Under the pieces are notes generated by a model. The model worked only from the letters and a program-made list of their open reading frames with translations. It searched no databases and was not told the DNA's origin. A stretch of DNA of 64,000 bases from Bradyrhizobium sp. Lineage in GTDB: Bacteria > Pseudomonadota > Alphaproteobacteria > Rhizobiales > Xanthobacteraceae. The position numbers and the translations under genes were made by a program. The first letter of the stretch is position 1; every line of letters begins with the position of its first letter. Where the stretch lies: assembly GCF_022844465.1 (NCBI RefSeq), contig NZ_JALHLP010000001.1, forward strand, positions 186,001-250,000. Direction: 5' to 3'. Positions 8,045 through 18,606 of this stretch are shown here, in pieces.

Positions 8045-9715
8045 TCAAACCGTCAGAACATGAACGAGGCAGATCGGCTTCTTGCCCCAGTGCTCGTTGA
8101 TGACCGCACGCACCGCGCGGCGAACCGATTCCGCCGTCGCGTCGGCGTCGCGCCGCCGCACCCGCGGCAGGCCCTCGACCGTGGAAACCACCACGTCGAA
8201 CACGATCTCGTCGATGACCTCGCCGGCCGCATTCTTCTCGGGGATGCCGACAAGATCAACCTCGGGGTCGTCGACCAGTTCGCCCTTGTCGGTCAGGGCG
8301 ATCGCCACGAATGCACATCCCGCAAACCCCATCCGCCGCCGTTCGACCACGGCGCGGGACTTCGAGTCCTCCAGGATATTGCCGTCCTTGTAGAGCCGGC
8401 CCGACGGCAATTGCTCGATGATGCCGGGGTCGCCAGGTCCGAGCTTGACCAGATCGCCGTTGCGGCAGACCACGACCTTGGGGACGCCGGCGGCGCGCGC
8501 CAGCTTGGCGTGCTCGGCCAGATGCAGGGCTTCGCCGTGGACGGGGATCAAGAGCTGCGGGCGCACCCACGAGATCATGTCGCGCAGCTCGTCGCGGCGC
8601 GGATGGCCGGAAACATGGACCAGATCGGTTCGGTCGGTGATGACATCGATGCCCTGGGTCACCAGGCCGTTGATGATGGCGCCGACCGCCTTCTCGTTGC
8701 CGGGGATGGTGCGCGAGGAGAAGATCACGCAGTCGCCCTTGTTCAGCGTCACCTGCGGATGGTCGTCATTGGCGATCCGCGCCAGCGCCGCGCGCGGCTC
8801 GCCCTGGCTGCCGGTGCATAGCGCCAGCACCTTGTTGGGCGGAAAATGGCCGTAGAGGTCGGCGCCGCGGAAGTTCTGCACGCCGTCGAGATAGCCGGTT
8901 TCGCGGGCGACCTGCACCACCCGCTCCATGGCGCGGCCGACCACCACCACCTCGCGGTCGGCGGCCTTGGCCGCGATCGCCACCGCCTTCAGCCGGGCGA
9001 CGTTGGAGGCGAATGTCGTCACGGCAACCCGGCCCTTCGCCGCCATCACCAGCTTGGTGATGGTGGCGGCGACCTCGGTCTCCGAGGGCGATCGTCCCTC
9101 GCGCACTGCATTGGTGGAATCCCCGATCAGCGCCAGCACGCCGGCGTCACCGAGTTCGCGCAACCGCCGCTCGTCGGTCGGCAGGCCGATGATCGGCGTC
9201 GGATCGATCTTCCAGTCGCCGGTATGCAGCACGGTGCCGGCGGAGGTGTGGATCGCCAGCGCATGCGATTCCGGAATCGAATGCGCGACCGGGATGAACT
9301 CGACGCCGAACGGCCCGAGTTCGATGCGGCCGCCCGAAGGCACCACCGTCACCGGGATTTTCGGCGGATTGCGCTCGGCGGCGCATTTGGCCTCGAACAG
9401 CGCGGCGCTGAACTTGGTCGCGTAGATCTTGCATTGCAGTTTCGGCCACAGATCCATGATCGCGCCGAAATGGTCCTCATGGGCATGCGTCAGCACCAGG
9501 CCGACCAGGTTCTTGCGCTCCTTTTCCAGGAAGCGGATGTCGGGCATGATCAGGTCGATACCCGGCAGATGCTCCTCGTCGCCAAAGGAGACGCCGAGAT
9601 CGACCGCAAGCCAGGACCGCTGGTGGCGGTTGCCGAGCCCGTAGATCGACAGGTTCATGCCGATCTCGCCGACGCCGCCGAGCGGCGCAAAGGTCAATTC
9701 GTCAGGCCGCGCCAT
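8045..9715 (-). CDS. rnj: Ribonuclease J
   Basis: 556-residue metallo-beta-lactamase/beta-CASP ribonuclease acting in mRNA turnover and rRNA maturation through 5' exonuclease and endonuclease activities. Zinc motif LTHAHEDHFGA is near residue 75, the second His region is HTGDWKIDPTP, and the beta-CASP part ends in PVHGEALHLAEHAKLA. The start is the ATG at 9715, which shares one base with the birA stop (TGATG), a sign of coupling; an in-frame start at 9808 would lie inside birA and is unlikely. It belongs to the nuoN-birA-rnj-mce run. Confidence 0.95.
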   Translation of the reverse strand: MARPDELTFAPLGGVGEIGMNLSIYGLGNRHQRSWLAVDLGVSFGDEEHLPGIDLIMPDIRFLEKERKNLVGLVLTHAHEDHFGAIMDLWPKLQCKIYATKFSAALFEAKCAAERNPPKIPVTVVPSGGRIELGPFGVEFIPVAHSIPESHALAIHTSAGTVLHTGDWKIDPTPIIGLPTDERRLRELGDAGVLALIGDSTNAVREGRSPSETEVAATITKLVMAAKGRVAVTTFASNVARLKAVAIAAKAADREVVVVGRAMERVVQVARETGYLDGVQNFRGADLYGHFPPNKVLALCTGSQGEPRAALARIANDDHPQVTLNKGDCVIFSSRTIPGNEKAVGAIINGLVTQGIDVITDRTDLVHVSGHPRRDELRDMISWVRPQLLIPVHGEALHLAEHAKLARAAGVPKVVVCRNGDLVKLGPGDPGIIEQLPSGRLYKDGNILEDSKSRAVVERRRMGFAGCAFVAIALTDKGELVDDPEVDLVGIPEKNAAGEVIDEIVFDVVVSTVEGLPRVRRRDADATAESVRRAVRAVINEHWGKKPICLVHVLTV

Positions 9716-10527
9716 CAGCTTGCTCCCATGGACGCCGCCGCGCCGAAATAGACCTCGCCCGCGGCGATCGGCTTGCGCGTGCCTTCCAGCGTCCGGACGA
9801 TCAGGCATCCCACGTCATCGATGGTATCGAAAGTGCCTTCGATAGTCTCGGCGCCGGTGCGGATCGCGACCGCTTCGCCAAGGCCAAACGCCCGCTCCAG
9901 CCACAGCTTGCGGATTTCGGCAAAGCCACGGGCCCCGTCCCAGATGCCGTGAAGCTCGACCCAGGCCTCCGACAGTGCGGTGAACAGCTCCGACGCATCG
10001 ACCTCGACACCGAGCGCAGCCAGCGAAGTCGCCGGGGTCGGCGTATCCGTAGGCGAAGCGACGACGTTGGTGCCGATGCCGACCACCACCGCAAGCCGGT
10101 TGCCGGCCACGGCCTCCGCTTCGAGCAGGATGCCGGCGAGCTTCTTCCGCTCCGCCATGACATCGTTGGGCCATTTCAGGGCGTATTTCAGCGGGTTCGC
10201 GCCGGCCCGCCGCACATTGGCTTCGACGCTCACTTGTTGCAGCGCGCGCTCCAGCGCCAGGCCCGCGGCAAAGCCCAGCGTGGCCGCGATGCCCGGCGAG
10301 ACGTCCATGACTTCGAGAACGCTGCTGGCGAGGTTGCCGCGCGGGGCGACCCAGGCGCGCTGCCGGCGGCCCCGCCCCGCGGTCTGTTCCGGCGTGACGA
10401 ACCAGATCGGGCCGCGTTCGCCCTCGCGGGCGCGCGACATGGCTTCGGCGTTGGTCGAGCCGATCCGATCGAAGGCGACGAGCCGATACCCCGCCGTCAG
10501 GGCCTTGGGACCGAGCGAGAAGGTCAT
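9715..10527 (-). CDS. birA: Biotin--[acetyl-CoA-carboxylase] ligase
   Basis: 270-residue biotin protein ligase that attaches biotin to the carboxyl carrier protein of acetyl-CoA and other carboxylases. The biotin-binding segment reads AGRGRRQRAW (GRGRxxR motif) and KWPNDV follows. There is no N-terminal winged helix, so unlike E. coli BirA it is not a repressor of biotin genes. It is directly downstream of nuoN, a conserved position in alphaproteobacteria, and its stop overlaps the rnj start. Confidence 0.93.
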   Translation of the reverse strand: MTFSLGPKALTAGYRLVAFDRIGSTNAEAMSRAREGERGPIWFVTPEQTAGRGRRQRAWVAPRGNLASSVLEVMDVSPGIAATLGFAAGLALERALQQVSVEANVRRAGANPLKYALKWPNDVMAERKKLAGILLEAEAVAGNRLAVVVGIGTNVVASPTDTPTPATSLAALGVEVDASELFTALSEAWVELHGIWDGARGFAEIRKLWLERAFGLGEAVAIRTGAETIEGTFDTIDDVGCLIVRTLEGTRKPIAAGEVYFGAAASMGAS

Positions 10528-10541
10528 TTCCAGTTTTTTCT

Positions 10542-10590
10542 GCGCATGATCCGCTTCGAAAAGCGGGGCCGCTCTTTCGGGATCATGCGC
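10542..10590. repeat. Palindromic intergenic repeat between nuoN and birA
   Basis: GCGCATGATCC (10542-10552) and its exact complement GGATCATGCGC (10580-10590) bracket an inner GC-rich imperfect hairpin. This matches the GCATGATC-ended palindromic repeat that is abundant between genes in Rhizobiales. It starts 2 bases after the nuoN stop and fills most of the nuoN-birA gap. Confidence 0.7.
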
Positions 10591-10591
10591 T

Positions 10592-12031
10592 CTAGAACAG
10601 CGACTTCGCCGCGGCCGTGGCGACGCTGACCAGCGGCCCCGGATAGACGAAGAAGAGGATGTTGAAGATGCCGGCTACCGCCAGCACCGTCCGTAGCTCG
10701 ACCCGCATCGGATCGATCTGTCCGGCGGGCTCGTCGAAATACATCACCTTGATGATGGTGAGATAGTAGAACGCGCCCACGACGCTTGCTAGCACGCCGA
10801 TAACGGCGAGCGTGAACAGATCCGCCTTGATCGCGGCCACGAACACGTACCATTTGGCGAAGAAACCCGCCAGCGGCGGAATGCCGGCCAGCGAGAACAG
10901 CAGCATCGCGAAAAAGAACGCCAGCAACGGGTTGGTGCGCGACAGCCCGGCGAAATCGCCGATCTGCTCCACCGGCTGACCGTTGCGCTTCATCGTCAGG
11001 ATCACCGCGAAGGAACCCAGCGTCATCGCGACATAGATCGCGATATAGACCAGCACGCCCTGCGCGCCCTCGACGGTGCCCGCCGCAAGGCCGACCAGCG
11101 CAAACCCCATATGGCCGATCGAGGAATAGGCCATCAGGCGCTTGATGTTCTTCTGCCCGATCGCGGCGAACGATCCCAGCGCCATCGAGGCGATGGCGAC
11201 GAACACGACGATCTGCTGCCATTGCGGGACGATGCCCGGAAACGCCGTCAGCGTCACGCGGGTAAATACCGCCAGCGCCGCGACCTTCGGCGCCGAAGCG
11301 AAAAAGGCGGTGACCGGCGTCGGCGCGCCCTCATAGACGTCGGGCGTCCACATGTGGAACGGCACCGCCGAGACCTTGAAGCAGAGCCCGGCCAACAGGA
11401 ACACCAGGCCGAAGACGATGCCGACGCTGCCGGTCTTCACCGCGGCGGCGATGCCGGCAAAATCGACTGTCCCGGTGAAACCGTAGATCAGCGAGGCGCC
11501 GTAAAGCAGCATGCCCGACGACAACGCGCCGAGCACAAAGTACTTCAGCCCGGCCTCGGTCGACTTGACGTTGTCGCGGTTGCTGGCGGCCACCACATAC
11601 AGCGCAAGCGACATCAACTCGAGCCCGAGATAGAGCATGATCAGGTCGCCGGCCGAGATCAGCACCATCATGCCGAGCGTGGAGAGCAGCACCAGGATCG
11701 GGTACTCGAAAATGCGCCGCGACGGATCGGCCAGGAACTCCACCGAAAGGATCACGGTCGCCGCCGAAGCGATCAGGGCCAGGATCTTCAGGAAGCGGGC
11801 AAAATCATCGACGATGAAGCTGCCGCCGAAGGTCATCAGCTTGCCGGCGGGCAGCAGCAGTACCAGCGCGCCGGTGACGACCAGCAGCGCGAACGCCAGG
11901 GCGGTGACCAGCCGGGTGGTTCCCTCGCCGCCGCGATAGGCGCCGAGCATCAGCAGCGCCATGGCCCCAACCGCCAGCACCAGTTCCGGCAGCACCGGCA
12001 GCAACTGATAACCTGCACTCGAAAAGCTCAT
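10592..12031 (-). CDS. nuoN: NADH-quinone oxidoreductase subunit N
   Basis: 479-residue antiporter-like proton-translocating membrane subunit of complex I, with about 14 membrane helices. The conserved core includes [17 protein letters not shown] (with the key Glu), [17 protein letters not shown] and the broken-helix segment with [20 protein letters not shown]. It is the last nuo gene and is followed, after a palindromic repeat, by birA. Length is normal for the family. Confidence 0.96.
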   Translation of the reverse strand: MSFSSAGYQLLPVLPELVLAVGAMALLMLGAYRGGEGTTRLVTALAFALLVVTGALVLLLPAGKLMTFGGSFIVDDFARFLKILALIASAATVILSVEFLADPSRRIFEYPILVLLSTLGMMVLISAGDLIMLYLGLELMSLALYVVAASNRDNVKSTEAGLKYFVLGALSSGMLLYGASLIYGFTGTVDFAGIAAAVKTGSVGIVFGLVFLLAGLCFKVSAVPFHMWTPDVYEGAPTPVTAFFASAPKVAALAVFTRVTLTAFPGIVPQWQQIVVFVAIASMALGSFAAIGQKNIKRLMAYSSIGHMGFALVGLAAGTVEGAQGVLVYIAIYVAMTLGSFAVILTMKRNGQPVEQIGDFAGLSRTNPLLAFFFAMLLFSLAGIPPLAGFFAKWYVFVAAIKADLFTLAVIGVLASVVGAFYYLTIIKVMYFDEPAGQIDPMRVELRTVLAVAGIFNILFFVYPGPLVSVATAAAKSLF

Positions 12032-12096
12032 GTCGAACTATCCCTGGCGCGCTTTGTTCAGGCAAAACGGCATCCGCTTCACCTGCAAACGCAACG

Positions 12097-13608
12097 TTAT
12101 TGGACCACCAGCGCGGCTGCCTTCACGGCAGTCACGGCGGCATTGTAGTTATTGACGAGTTGCTGGACCGAAGCCGCCGACATGTCGAGCACCGGATTCG
12201 GATAGATGCCGAACAGGATGGTGAGGAATACCAGCGGGAACAGCAGCAGGCTTTCACGGAACGTCAGATCCTTGATACCGGCGAGCGCCGGCTTGTACAT
12301 CGCACCGAACACGACCTTTCGGTAGAGCCAGAGCGCGTAGCACGCCGACAGGATCACCCCGAGCGTGGCGATGGTCGCGGTCGGGATCGAGACCTTGAAG
12401 GTGCCGAGCAGCGTCATGAACTCGCCGACGAAGCCGCTAGTGCCGGGCAGGCCGACATTGGCCATGGTGAATACCATGAACACCAGCGCATAAAGCGGCA
12501 TGCGGTTGACGAGGCCGCCATAGGCCGCAATCTCGCGCGTGTGCATGCGGTCATAGACGATGCCCACGCACAGGAACAGCGCGCCCGAGACGATGCCGTG
12601 CGACACCATCTGGAATATGCCGCCCGCCACCCCCTGGGTTGTGGCGGCAAAGATGCCCATGGTGACGAAGCCCATATGCGCCACCGATGAATAGGCGATC
12701 AGCTTCTTGATGTCTTCCTGCATCAGGGCCACCAGCGAGGTGTAGACGATGGCGATCGCCGACAGCGAGAAGATCAGCGGCGCGAAGTCGTGCGAGGCCA
12801 GCGGGAACATCGGCAGCGAGAAGCGCAGGAAGCCGTAGCCGCCCATCTTCAGCAGGATCGCCGCCAGGATCACCGATCCCGCCGTCGGCGCCTCGACATG
12901 GGCGTCCGGCAGCCAGGTATGCACCGGCCACATCGGCATCTTCACTGCGAACGAGGCAAAGAACGCCAGCCACGCCCAGGTCTGCAACGACCGCGGCACC
13001 GCCGTGCGCATCAGGGTCGGGATATCGGTGGTGCCGGCGTTCCAGTACAGCGCCATGATTGCCAGCAGCATCAGCACCGAGCCCAGCAGCGTGTACAGGA
13101 AGAACTTGAAGGATGCGTAGACCCGGCGCGGGCCGCCCCAGACGCCGATGATCAGGAACATCGGGATCAGGCCGCCCTCGAAGAACAGGTAGAACAGCAC
13201 GAGATCGAGCGCCGAGAAGGTGCCGACCATCAGCGTTTCCAGCAGCAGGAACGCCATCATGTATTCACGCACGCGTACCGTGACCGACTTCCAGCTCGCG
13301 ACAATGCAGAATGGCATCAAGGCGGTGGTCAGGATCACGAAAGGCAGCGAGATGCCGTCGACACCCATGTGGTAGTTGATGCCGCTGGCGAGCCAGTTCG
13401 CCTTCTCCACGAACTGGAAGTCAGGGTTGGTGGCGTCGAAACGCCAGACCAGGATCAGCGATACCGCGAAGGTGACGAGCGTGGTCCACAGCGCGATCCA
13501 GCGCGAATTGCGCCTGGCCGCCTCGTCGTCGCCGCGGTTGAGGTAGATCACCAGCGCGCCGAGCACCGGCAGGAAGGTGACGACCGAAAGAATGGGCCAG
13601 GTCGTCAT
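12097..13608 (-). CDS. nuoM: NADH-quinone oxidoreductase subunit M
   Basis: 503-residue antiporter-like membrane subunit of complex I. Signature segments are [20 protein letters not shown] (conserved Glu), [20 protein letters not shown] and [20 protein letters not shown]. The start is the ATG at 13608, overlapping the nuoL stop by one base (TGATG); the longer in-frame extension to 13812 is a shadow of the nuoL end. Spacing to nuoN is 65 bases. Confidence 0.96.
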   Translation of the reverse strand: MTTWPILSVVTFLPVLGALVIYLNRGDDEAARRNSRWIALWTTLVTFAVSLILVWRFDATNPDFQFVEKANWLASGINYHMGVDGISLPFVILTTALMPFCIVASWKSVTVRVREYMMAFLLLETLMVGTFSALDLVLFYLFFEGGLIPMFLIIGVWGGPRRVYASFKFFLYTLLGSVLMLLAIMALYWNAGTTDIPTLMRTAVPRSLQTWAWLAFFASFAVKMPMWPVHTWLPDAHVEAPTAGSVILAAILLKMGGYGFLRFSLPMFPLASHDFAPLIFSLSAIAIVYTSLVALMQEDIKKLIAYSSVAHMGFVTMGIFAATTQGVAGGIFQMVSHGIVSGALFLCVGIVYDRMHTREIAAYGGLVNRMPLYALVFMVFTMANVGLPGTSGFVGEFMTLLGTFKVSIPTATIATLGVILSACYALWLYRKVVFGAMYKPALAGIKDLTFRESLLLFPLVFLTILFGIYPNPVLDMSAASVQQLVNNYNAAVTAVKAAALVVQ

Positions 13609-15674
13609 CACTGGCCTCCCAGCCCGAACATGAACCAGGTGATCAGCCCCGCGACGCCGATCAGCATCGCAAAGGCATAGTGGTAGAGATAGCCGGTCTG
13701 GATCTTCACCACATTGCGGGTGACATCGAGCACCCGCGCCGACACGCCGTCCGGCCCGAAGCCGTCGATGACGTAGCCGTCGCCCTTCTTCCAGAGAAAG
13801 TCGCCGAGCCACTTCGCCGGCCGGACGAAGATGAATTCATATAGCTCGTCGAAATACCATTTGTTGAGCAGGAACCGGTAGAGCATCTCGTGCTGGTTGG
13901 CGAGTTCGACCGGAATATAGGGCCGGCGGATGTAGAACAGCCACGACACCAGGAATCCGAGCACCATCATCACCGTCGGCAGCAACGCGACCGCGCGCGG
14001 CGCATGGTGGATATCGTCGATGATGCTCGGGTGCATCTTGAGCGACTCCCGGAAGAACTCGGCCACGCCATGGCCTGCGAACAGTTCCTTGAACGGGAAA
14101 CCGGCCAGGATGGAACCGGCGGCGAGGACGCCGATCGGGACCAGCATCCACAACGGCGCCTCGTGCGCGGCGTCGTGGTGCTTCTGGTCGTGCGGCTCGC
14201 CGTGGAAGGTCTTGAAGATCAGGCGCCATGAATAGAACGAGGTCAGCCCCGCCGCCACGACCGTCATCAGGAAGCCGTAGAACGCCAGCGGGTTGCGCGA
14301 GACGTAGGCGGCTTCGATGATCGCGTCCTTTGAGAAATAGCCGGCTGTCAGGGGAAAGCCGGTCAGCGCCAGCGTCCCGATCACCATGACGGCATAGGTG
14401 TAGGGGATCTTCCGCCACAGCCCGCCCATGTTGCGGATGTCCTGCTCGTGGTGCATCGCGTAGATCACCGAGCCCGACCCCAGGAACAGCAGCGCCTTGA
14501 AGAAGGCGTGAGTGAACAGGTGGAATATGCCGACCGAATAGGCCCCCGCCCCCATCGCCACGAACATGTAGCCGAGCTGCGAACAGGTCGAATAGGCGAC
14601 GATGCGCTTGATGTCGTTCTGGACCAGGCCGACGGTCGCGGCAAAGAACGCGGTGGTGGCGCCGAAGAACATCACGACGGCCTGCGCGTTGGGCGCCAGT
14701 TCGAACAGCGGCGACAGCCGCGCCACCATGAACACCCCGGCCGTCACCATGGTCGCGGCGTGGATCAGCGCGGAGACCGGCGTCGGACCCTCCATCGCGT
14801 CCGGCAGCCAGGTGTGCAGCAGGAACTGGGCCGATTTGCCCATCGCGCCCATGAACAGCAGCAGGCAAATCAGCGTCAGCGCATCCGCCTGCCAGCCGAG
14901 GAAATTGATGGTCTTGCCCGACAGCGCCGGCGCGCCGGCGAAGATGGTCTCGAAATCGGTGGTGTTGAGCAGCATGAACACCGCGAAAATGCCGAGCGCG
15001 AAACCGAAATCGCCGACCCGGTTGACCACGAAGGCCTTGATCGCCGCAGCATTCGCCGACGGCTTCTTGTACCAGAACCCGATCAGCAGGTAGCTCGCGA
15101 GGCCAACGCCCTCCCAGCCGAAGAACATCTGGACCAGATTGTCCGACGTCACCAGCATCAGCATGGCGAAGGTGAACAGCGACAGGTAGGCGAAGAACCG
15201 CGGCCGATGCGGGTCCTCGTCCATGTAGCCGATGGAATACAGATGCACGAGCGCCGAGACGGTGTTGACCACCACCAGCATCACGGCGGTCAGCGTATCG
15301 ACGCGCAAAGCCCACGCGACCTGCAGATCGCCGGAGTTGATCCAAGGGAACAGCGCGATCCGCACATCGTGCTGCATGAAGCCGACATCGACCAGCGCCA
15401 CCCAGGACAGCGCCGCCGAGACCATCAGCAGGCCTGTCGTAATCAGCTCCGCCGCGCGCGAGCCCTGCGCCGGCGGCTCGGAGGCGTGGTGGTCGTCATG
15501 GCCCTGATCGTCGTGCGCAGGGTCGTCATGCGTCGCGTGGGCGAGAGCGCCGTGCCCGCCATCGTGATGTTCAACGGCATCGCCGCTCGGATTGCGCACA
15601 TGCGCCCCGAAGATCGCAATCAGGCCGGCCAGAATGGCGCCCAGCAGCGGCAGAAAGACGATTGCCTGAACCAT
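13608..15674 (-). CDS. nuoL: NADH-quinone oxidoreductase subunit L
   Basis: 688-residue distal proton-pumping membrane subunit of complex I. It shows the proton-channel stretch [20 protein letters not shown], then [20 protein letters not shown] and [20 protein letters not shown], and a C-terminal lateral helix with anchor helix. Odd feature: after the first membrane helix a His/Asp-rich insert at residues 36-63 (about 15486-15569) holds nine histidines in 28 residues; a metal-binding or pH-buffering loop is possible. Gene spacing to nuoK is 7 bases. Confidence 0.96.
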   Translation of the reverse strand: MVQAIVFLPLLGAILAGLIAIFGAHVRNPSGDAVEHHDGGHGALAHATHDDPAHDDQGHDDHHASEPPAQGSRAAELITTGLLMVSAALSWVALVDVGFMQHDVRIALFPWINSGDLQVAWALRVDTLTAVMLVVVNTVSALVHLYSIGYMDEDPHRPRFFAYLSLFTFAMLMLVTSDNLVQMFFGWEGVGLASYLLIGFWYKKPSANAAAIKAFVVNRVGDFGFALGIFAVFMLLNTTDFETIFAGAPALSGKTINFLGWQADALTLICLLLFMGAMGKSAQFLLHTWLPDAMEGPTPVSALIHAATMVTAGVFMVARLSPLFELAPNAQAVVMFFGATTAFFAATVGLVQNDIKRIVAYSTCSQLGYMFVAMGAGAYSVGIFHLFTHAFFKALLFLGSGSVIYAMHHEQDIRNMGGLWRKIPYTYAVMVIGTLALTGFPLTAGYFSKDAIIEAAYVSRNPLAFYGFLMTVVAAGLTSFYSWRLIFKTFHGEPHDQKHHDAAHEAPLWMLVPIGVLAAGSILAGFPFKELFAGHGVAEFFRESLKMHPSIIDDIHHAPRAVALLPTVMMVLGFLVSWLFYIRRPYIPVELANQHEMLYRFLLNKWYFDELYEFIFVRPAKWLGDFLWKKGDGYVIDGFGPDGVSARVLDVTRNVVKIQTGYLYHYAFAMLIGVAGLITWFMFGLGGQ

Positions 15675-15681
15675 TGCGCCC

Positions 15682-15990
15682 TTAGCCCTTCATCATATTG
15701 ACGTCCTCAACCGCGATCGAGCCGCGGTTGCGGAAATAGACGACCAGTATCGCCAGACCGATCGCCGCCTCGGCCGCGGCGACCGTCAGCACCAGCAGCG
15801 CGAACACCTGGCCGACGATGTCGCCCAGAAAGGTCGAGAACGCCACCAGGTTGATATTGACAGCGAGCAGGATCAGCTCGATCGACATCAGGATGACGAT
15901 GATGTTCTTGCGGTTGAGGAAGATGCCGAGGATGCCAAGCGTAAACAGGATGGCGCCGACCGCGAGATAATGACCGAGCCCGATCGTCAT
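15682..15990 (-). CDS. nuoK: NADH-quinone oxidoreductase subunit K
   Basis: 102-residue, three-helix membrane subunit of complex I. The conserved glutamates are visible in [13 protein letters not shown] and [13 protein letters not shown]. The ATG at 15990 is chosen: it gives the family length, overlaps the nuoJ stop as ATGA and has GGAG 8 bases upstream; an in-frame GTG at 15999 is less likely. Confidence 0.96.
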   Translation of the reverse strand: MTIGLGHYLAVGAILFTLGILGIFLNRKNIIVILMSIELILLAVNINLVAFSTFLGDIVGQVFALLVLTVAAAEAAIGLAILVVYFRNRGSIAVEDVNMMKG

Positions 15991-16625
15991 TTCACCCACT
16001 CCGGCGCGTCCGCGTCCTGCAGCCCCTGGCCCGACGCCACCTTGCGCACGGCCATCGCCAGTTCCGGTGTCCGTGCGTTTTGCACGTTGATGTCCTGCCG
16101 CTTGACGTTTGCCTTGTGGCGCAGCGTCAGCACGATGGCGCCGATCATCGCCACCAGCAACACCATCCCCGCCAGCTGGAAGTAATGGATGTAGCGGGTG
16201 TAGAGCACGAGCCCGAGCGCCTCGGTGTTGCTGACATTGGTCGGGATCGCCGCCGTAATCTGCTTGGCCGTACCGGGATTGATCACCCAGCTGCCGCCGA
16301 CCAGCAGCAACTCCGCGAGAAAGATCGCGCCGATCACGAGACCGATCGGCACATATTCCAGAAAGCCCTCGCGCAGTTCGGCGAAATCCACGTCGAGCAT
16401 CATGATCACGAACAGGAACAGCACCGCGACCGCGCCGACATAGACCACGATCAGGATCATCGCCAGAAACTCGGCGCCCATCAGCAGGAACAGGCCGGCG
16501 GCGTTGACGAAGGCCAGGATCAGATAGAGCACGGAATGCACGGGATTGCGCGACACAATGACCATCACCGCGGAAGCCACGCAGACGCCGGCAAAGAGAT
16601 AGAAGAACAGCGCGGGAAGGATCAT
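15987..16625 (-). CDS. nuoJ: NADH-quinone oxidoreductase subunit J
   Basis: 212-residue membrane subunit of complex I with five helices. The distorted third helix reads [20 protein letters not shown], the NuoJ signature. The C-terminal extension after about residue 165 is hydrophilic. It follows nuoI after a 137-base gap occupied by a palindromic repeat, the largest break in the nuoE-N part of the operon, and overlaps nuoK by four bases. Confidence 0.95.
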   Translation of the reverse strand: MILPALFFYLFAGVCVASAVMVIVSRNPVHSVLYLILAFVNAAGLFLLMGAEFLAMILIVVYVGAVAVLFLFVIMMLDVDFAELREGFLEYVPIGLVIGAIFLAELLLVGGSWVINPGTAKQITAAIPTNVSNTEALGLVLYTRYIHYFQLAGMVLLVAMIGAIVLTLRHKANVKRQDINVQNARTPELAMAVRKVASGQGLQDADAPEWVK

Positions 16626-16637
16626 CGGTTGTTCCCC

Positions 16638-16736
16638 GTCATTCCGGGATGGTCCGAATGACCAGACCCGGAATCTCGAGATTCCCCGATGTGCAATTGC
16701 ACATCGTGGTTCACGCTTCGCGCGCCCCGGAATGAC
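16638..16736. repeat. Mosaic palindromic repeat inside the nuo operon
   Basis: About 99 bases bounded by the perfect inverted pair GTCATTCCGGG/CCCGGAATGAC. Inside lie two further perfect palindromes: a 16-bp one at 16670-16685 centred on CTCGAG and an 18-bp one at 16688-16705 centred on CAATTG. This matches the composite intergenic repeat with GTCATTCC ends common in Bradyrhizobium and Rhodopseudomonas. It separates nuoI from nuoJ and would be transcribed into a folded RNA within the operon. Confidence 0.8.
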
Positions 16737-16762
16737 ATAGAAATTTCAATCATGCCTTCACC

Positions 16763-17257
16763 TCACCGGTACGGCGCGTCGAGTTCGATCGACTTCGCAA
16801 GCTCGCGCTCCCAGCGGTCGCCATTGGCGAGCAGTTTCGCCTTGTCATAATAGAGTTCCTCGCGGGTCTCGGTCGCGAATTCGAAGTTCGGTCCCTCGAC
16901 GATGGCATCGACCGGACAGGCTTCCTGGCACAGGCCGCAGTAGATGCATTTCACCATGTCGATGTCGTAGCGCACGGTGCGGCGGGTGCCGTCGTTGCGG
17001 CGCGGGCCGGCCTCGATGGTGATGGCCTGGGCCGGGCAGATCGCCTCGCACAGCTTGCAGGCGATGCAGCGTTCCTCGCCATTGGGATAGCGGCGCAGCG
17101 CATGCTCGCCACGGAAGCGCGGCGAGATCGGCCCTTTCTCAAAGGGATAGTTCAGCGTCGGCTTCGGCTTGAAGAAATACCGCATGGCGAGAAAGAACGC
17201 CGATACGAATTCGCTCAGCAGGAGCGCGCGGGCCGTTGCGTTGATATTGACACTCAT
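16763..17257 (-). CDS. nuoI: NADH-quinone oxidoreductase subunit I
   Basis: 164-residue ferredoxin-like peripheral-arm subunit carrying clusters N6a and N6b of complex I. Two [4Fe-4S] motifs are seen: [12 protein letters not shown] and [12 protein letters not shown]. The start [14 protein letters not shown] at 17257 gives the family length and has GAGGA upstream; the in-frame extension to 17323 overlaps the small gene before it. It is preceded by the 72-residue membrane protein gene. Confidence 0.95.
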   Translation of the reverse strand: MSVNINATARALLLSEFVSAFFLAMRYFFKPKPTLNYPFEKGPISPRFRGEHALRRYPNGEERCIACKLCEAICPAQAITIEAGPRRNDGTRRTVRYDIDMVKCIYCGLCQEACPVDAIVEGPNFEFATETREELYYDKAKLLANGDRWERELAKSIELDAPYR

Positions 17258-17294
17258 GCGCAGGTCCTCTTTCTGCCGCAGGCCCCAGCCACCA

Positions 17295-17513
17295 CTAAAG
17301 GAGCTGACCGACGTAGTAACCAACCGCGGTCATGAGCGGAATGTCGGCGAGCAAGATCATTTGAATGACCGCCGCTCCGCGTTCGCGCTCCTCCGCACTG
17401 CCGGTTGTTTCGACCGGCTGGCGCTTGAGCAAGAACGTCACCACGAAATAGAACAGGCTCGACGCCGCCAATCCCACGGCGGCGCCGATCAGGCCGGCGG
17501 TCGATAGCGTCAT
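17295..17513 (-). CDS. Small two-helix membrane protein between nuoH and nuoI
   Basis: 72 residues with hydrophobic segments at about 5-29 and 50-70, separated by a charged linker ([18 protein letters not shown]). I do not recognise a family. It is judged real because a strong ribosome site (GAGGGGGAAACACC before ATG) precedes it, it starts 12 bases after nuoH, and it lies on the same strand in the operon. It could be a supernumerary subunit or assembly factor of complex I, but nothing in the sequence proves that. Confidence 0.7.
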   Translation of the reverse strand: MTLSTAGLIGAAVGLAASSLFYFVVTFLLKRQPVETTGSAEERERGAAVIQMILLADIPLMTAVGYYVGQLL

Positions 17514-17525
17514 GGTGTTTCCCCC

Positions 17526-18596
17526 TCATTTCGGTGCGATCCCCGTCAACTGCAGCACACCCGCGACGATCACCACCATCGCCAACGAGAGCGGCAGAAA
17601 CACCTTCCATCCCAACCGCATCAGCTGATCGTAGCGGTACCGCGGCACGATCGCCTTCGCCATCGCGAACAGGAAGAACATGAAGAACAGCTTCAGCGCA
17701 AACCACACCGCCCCCGGTATCCAGGTGAACGGTGGCAGCGCCACCGGCGGCAGCCATCCGCCAAGGAACAGGATCGTCGCCATCGCGCACATCGTGGTGA
17801 TCGCGACATACTCGCCGAGCATGAACAGCAAATACGGCGTCGAGCCGTATTCGACCATGAAGCCCGCCACCAGCTCGGATTCCGCTTCAACGAGATCGAA
17901 GGGCGGCCGGTTGGTTTCGGCCAGCGCCGAGACGTAGAACACCACGAACATCGGAAACAGCGGCCAGACGTACCAGTTCAGGAAGGTCAGCTGCGGCAGG
18001 CCGATCAGGCTGGCGAAGCCTCTTGTATTCTGCGCCTCGACCACGGCGGAGAGATTGAGCGAGCCCGCGCACAGCAGGACCGTGATGATGACGAAGCCGA
18101 TCGAAACCTCATAGGAAACCATCTGCGCGGCGGAGCGAAGTGCTGCCATGAACGGATATTTGGAGTTCGACGACCAGCCGGCCATGATGATGCCGTAGAT
18201 CGACAGCGACGAAATCGCGAAGATGTAGAGGACGCCGACATTGATGTCGGCGATCACCCAGCCGAGATCCATCGGGATCACGGCCCAGGCGGCGAGCGCC
18301 AGCACGCAGGACACCAGCGGCGCCAGCAGGAACACGCCCTTGTTGGCGCCGGCCGGGATGATCGGCTCCTTCAGCACGAACTTTAAGAGGTCCGCGAACG
18401 ACTGCAGCAGGCCCCACGGACCCACCACGTTGGGGCCTCGACGGATCTGCACCGCCGCCCAGATCTTGCGGTCGGCGAGCAGGATGTAGGCGATCGCAAC
18501 CAGGAGCACGACGAGCAACAGGACGCTCTGCGCGATCATCACGATCAGCGGCCAGAGGAAGCCGGTCCAGAACGGGCTTGCGAGGAAATCAGCCAT
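17526..18596 (-). CDS. nuoH: NADH-quinone oxidoreductase subunit H
   Basis: 356-residue membrane subunit forming much of the quinone-entry site of complex I. Conserved stretches are [40 protein letters not shown] and the C-terminal [20 protein letters not shown]. Eight or nine membrane helices are expected. It follows nuoG by 10 bases. Confidence 0.96.
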   Translation of the reverse strand: MADFLASPFWTGFLWPLIVMIAQSVLLLVVLLVAIAYILLADRKIWAAVQIRRGPNVVGPWGLLQSFADLLKFVLKEPIIPAGANKGVFLLAPLVSCVLALAAWAVIPMDLGWVIADINVGVLYIFAISSLSIYGIIMAGWSSNSKYPFMAALRSAAQMVSYEVSIGFVIITVLLCAGSLNLSAVVEAQNTRGFASLIGLPQLTFLNWYVWPLFPMFVVFYVSALAETNRPPFDLVEAESELVAGFMVEYGSTPYLLFMLGEYVAITTMCAMATILFLGGWLPPVALPPFTWIPGAVWFALKLFFMFFLFAMAKAIVPRYRYDQLMRLGWKVFLPLSLAMVVIVAGVLQLTGIAPK

Positions 18597-18606
18597 CAGG
18601 TCACGC

